Of a stretch of DNA of 58,710 nucleotides, positions 57,248 through 58,710 are shown one piece after another; within the stretch, counting starts at the first letter, position 1; every line of letters starts with the position of its first letter. This DNA is from an uncultured Clostridia bacterium (GTDB lineage Bacteria > Bacillota > Clostridia > Christensenellales > Aristaeellaceae): assembly GCA_945928315.1 (NCBI GenBank), contig CAMENN010000003.1:1-58710 (forward strand), given 5' to 3'. The translations under genes were made by a program, and so were the position numbers. The notes below the pieces were generated by a model. It made no database searches. It had not been told where the DNA came from and was given only the letters and a program-made list of their open reading frames with translations.

Positions 57248-58705
57248 TTATTCCACCGATTTGAGCGCTTCGACCATGTCGATCTTCTGCACCTTGCGCG
57301 TGAGCAGGCGCTGGATCAGCTCGGAGAAGCAATACGTCACCACGCACGCGATGACGATGGACTGCAGCGCCGGTGATCCCGGATAGTAGCCCGACTCCGG
57401 CTCGCAGGAGTGCAGAATCACATCGACGAGCATGATGCCCGGCCAGATGCCCAGCAGCACGCCCGAGAGCGTCACCATCCGGTTCTCCCGCAGGATCAGA
57501 CGCCGGATCTCCTTCTGGTGATAGCCCAGCACCTTGAGCGTCGCGTATTCGCGTGTGCGCTCCACGAAGTTCATCAGGCCCATGTTGTAGCAGATCACGA
57601 ACGCCAGCGCCAGGGCGATGCCCGTGAGCAGCGTGAACACGGAGGAGAGCGTCTCCAGCATGCGCGTCATGTCGCCGATCTGCTCGGCCGGGTAGTCGAT
57701 GTCGTCCACCTCGTCCATGGCGTCCAGCTGCGTCAGGCACCGCTCGCCCGGCCCGCGGATCTGGATGGCCGTCGGCGTGAACTCGCCCTTGCGCAGGGAT
57801 TCCCACGTCGTCCGGTTCAGATACACGCCCTGGGAGACGTTGTTGTGCACGATCTGCCCGATGACAAACTCCGCGGGCTCGTCGTCGCCCGGCAGGTAGA
57901 GCCGGATCGTGTCGCCGATTTTGAGGTTCAGCGTTTTGGTCAGCTTGTAGGTGACGGCCGCCGTGCCGGTCTGAAGCGCGACAAACGTCTCGTCCTTGCC
58001 CAGGTTCTGCATCTGCTGGTCGTCGCGAAGCACCGTGAGCATCACCGTCCGCGTGCCGCCGTCCGCGCGCACGGAGACGGACTTCTCCATGATGCACTCG
58101 ACGGCCCCGGCGTCAAGCCGCCGCTCGTAGCTCTCGGCGGTGTCCACCTCGCCGGTCAGGTTCGCGCGCAGGTCGTAGCTGAGCGTCTTCGTGTAGTAGT
58201 TGACGCTCATCGCCGTCACGGAGTCCTGCAGGCCCAGCGAGGTGATGATCAGCATCGTGCAGCACAGGATGCCCACGAACGACATGAACGAGCGCAGCTT
58301 GTTGCGCATGAGGTTGCGCACGATCATCTTCGTGTTGAAGGAGAAGCGCGACCAGAGGAACGTGATGCGCTCGAGCAGGATGCGCCTGCCGTCCTTGGGC
58401 GGCTTGGGGCGCAGCAGTGCGGCGGTCGTTTCCCGGGCGGAGGCGCGGTAGGAGTAGAGCAGGATGCCCATGCTCAGCACGACGCTCAGCCCCGTCATGC
58501 ACCAGGCCGGCACGGAGATCGGCGGGGTGAGCTGGTAGGGCATCTCATTCTGGCCGATCAGCGCGTCCCAGAGGAAGAACGGCAGCGTGTAGTGGCCGAT
58601 GAGCGTGCCCAGCAGCGCGCCCAGCGCGGAGGGCACCAGCGCGTAGGAGAGGTAGTGGTTCCGGATCTGCCGGGCGGAGAAGCCCAGCGCCTTGAGCGTG
58701 CCCAT
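57248..58705 (-). CDS. ABC transporter permease, FtsX/MacB-like (partial at window edge)
   Basis: MGTLKALGFSARQIRNHYLSYALVPSALGALLG, RNLMRNKLRSFMSFVGILCCTMLIITSLGLQDSV, EYATLKVLGYHQKEIRRLILREN. Confidence 0.87.
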   Translation of the reverse strand: MGTLKALGFSARQIRNHYLSYALVPSALGALLGTLIGHYTLPFFLWDALIGQNEMPYQLTPPISVPAWCMTGLSVVLSMGILLYSYRASARETTAALLRPKPPKDGRRILLERITFLWSRFSFNTKMIVRNLMRNKLRSFMSFVGILCCTMLIITSLGLQDSVTAMSVNYYTKTLSYDLRANLTGEVDTAESYERRLDAGAVECIMEKSVSVRADGGTRTVMLTVLRDDQQMQNLGKDETFVALQTGTAAVTYKLTKTLNLKIGDTIRLYLPGDDEPAEFVIGQIVHNNVSQGVYLNRTTWESLRKGEFTPTAIQIRGPGERCLTQLDAMDEVDDIDYPAEQIGDMTRMLETLSSVFTLLTGIALALAFVICYNMGLMNFVERTREYATLKVLGYHQKEIRRLILRENRMVTLSGVLLGIWPGIMLVDVILHSCEPESGYYPGSPALQSIVIACVVTYCFSELIQRLLTRKVQKIDMVEALKSVE

Positions 58706-58710
58706 CTGCA

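Noticed and set aside
1-58710. tRNA and rRNA genes
   Set aside because: No cloverleaf-like or rRNA-like stretch noticed by eye; tRNAscan-SE/barrnap would be needed to exclude them fully.

Overview
58.7 kb window of a GC-rich Firmicutes/Clostridia-like chromosome, judged from codon usage, YesMN-type regulators and TnpV-type mobile genes. Left to right: (1) a mobile module with TnpV, RhuM and a large serine recombinase (0-3.8 kb). (2) An accessory island (3.9-15.7 kb) with a phospho-signalling operon: Ser/Thr kinase, PP2C phosphatase, TerY/YegL-like vWA protein, two zinc-ribbon/Pro-rich/TM proteins, a coiled-coil TM protein and a PrsW-protease-FHA fusion. It is divergently paired with a 996-aa NB-ARC-like STAND NTPase with a TPR-like tail. 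This is an elaborated TerY-P-type triad and the best candidate for an undescribed stress or defence system here. (3) A DUF3987 gene and a decayed serine-recombinase remnant (16.6-18.5 kb). (4) A Gram-positive glycan-utilisation locus (18.6-36.7 kb) with three GH3 enzymes, two CBM9-like proteins, a beta-helix protein and a sugar ABC transporter. It is bracketed by a split YesN-like response regulator and YesM-like kinase whose upstream regions share a tandem ~15-bp motif at 22-bp spacing. (5) Hsp20, then a molybdenum-cofactor/molybdate locus (mobB, NTPase, moeA, moaC, moaA, MOSC-Mog fusion, modABC) and tatC. (6) A small mobile remnant (48.1-49.8 kb). (7) Housekeeping/accessory genes: MerR, FAD oxidoreductase, DUF1836/DegV divergent pair, TetR, adaptor and FtsX-like permease. 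Four genes carry apparent single-base frameshifts in or next to homopolymers (mobB, modC, the MerR gene and a secreted protein), so assembly error must be excluded before inferring pseudogenes. Family assignments come from reading the translations; no searches were run.
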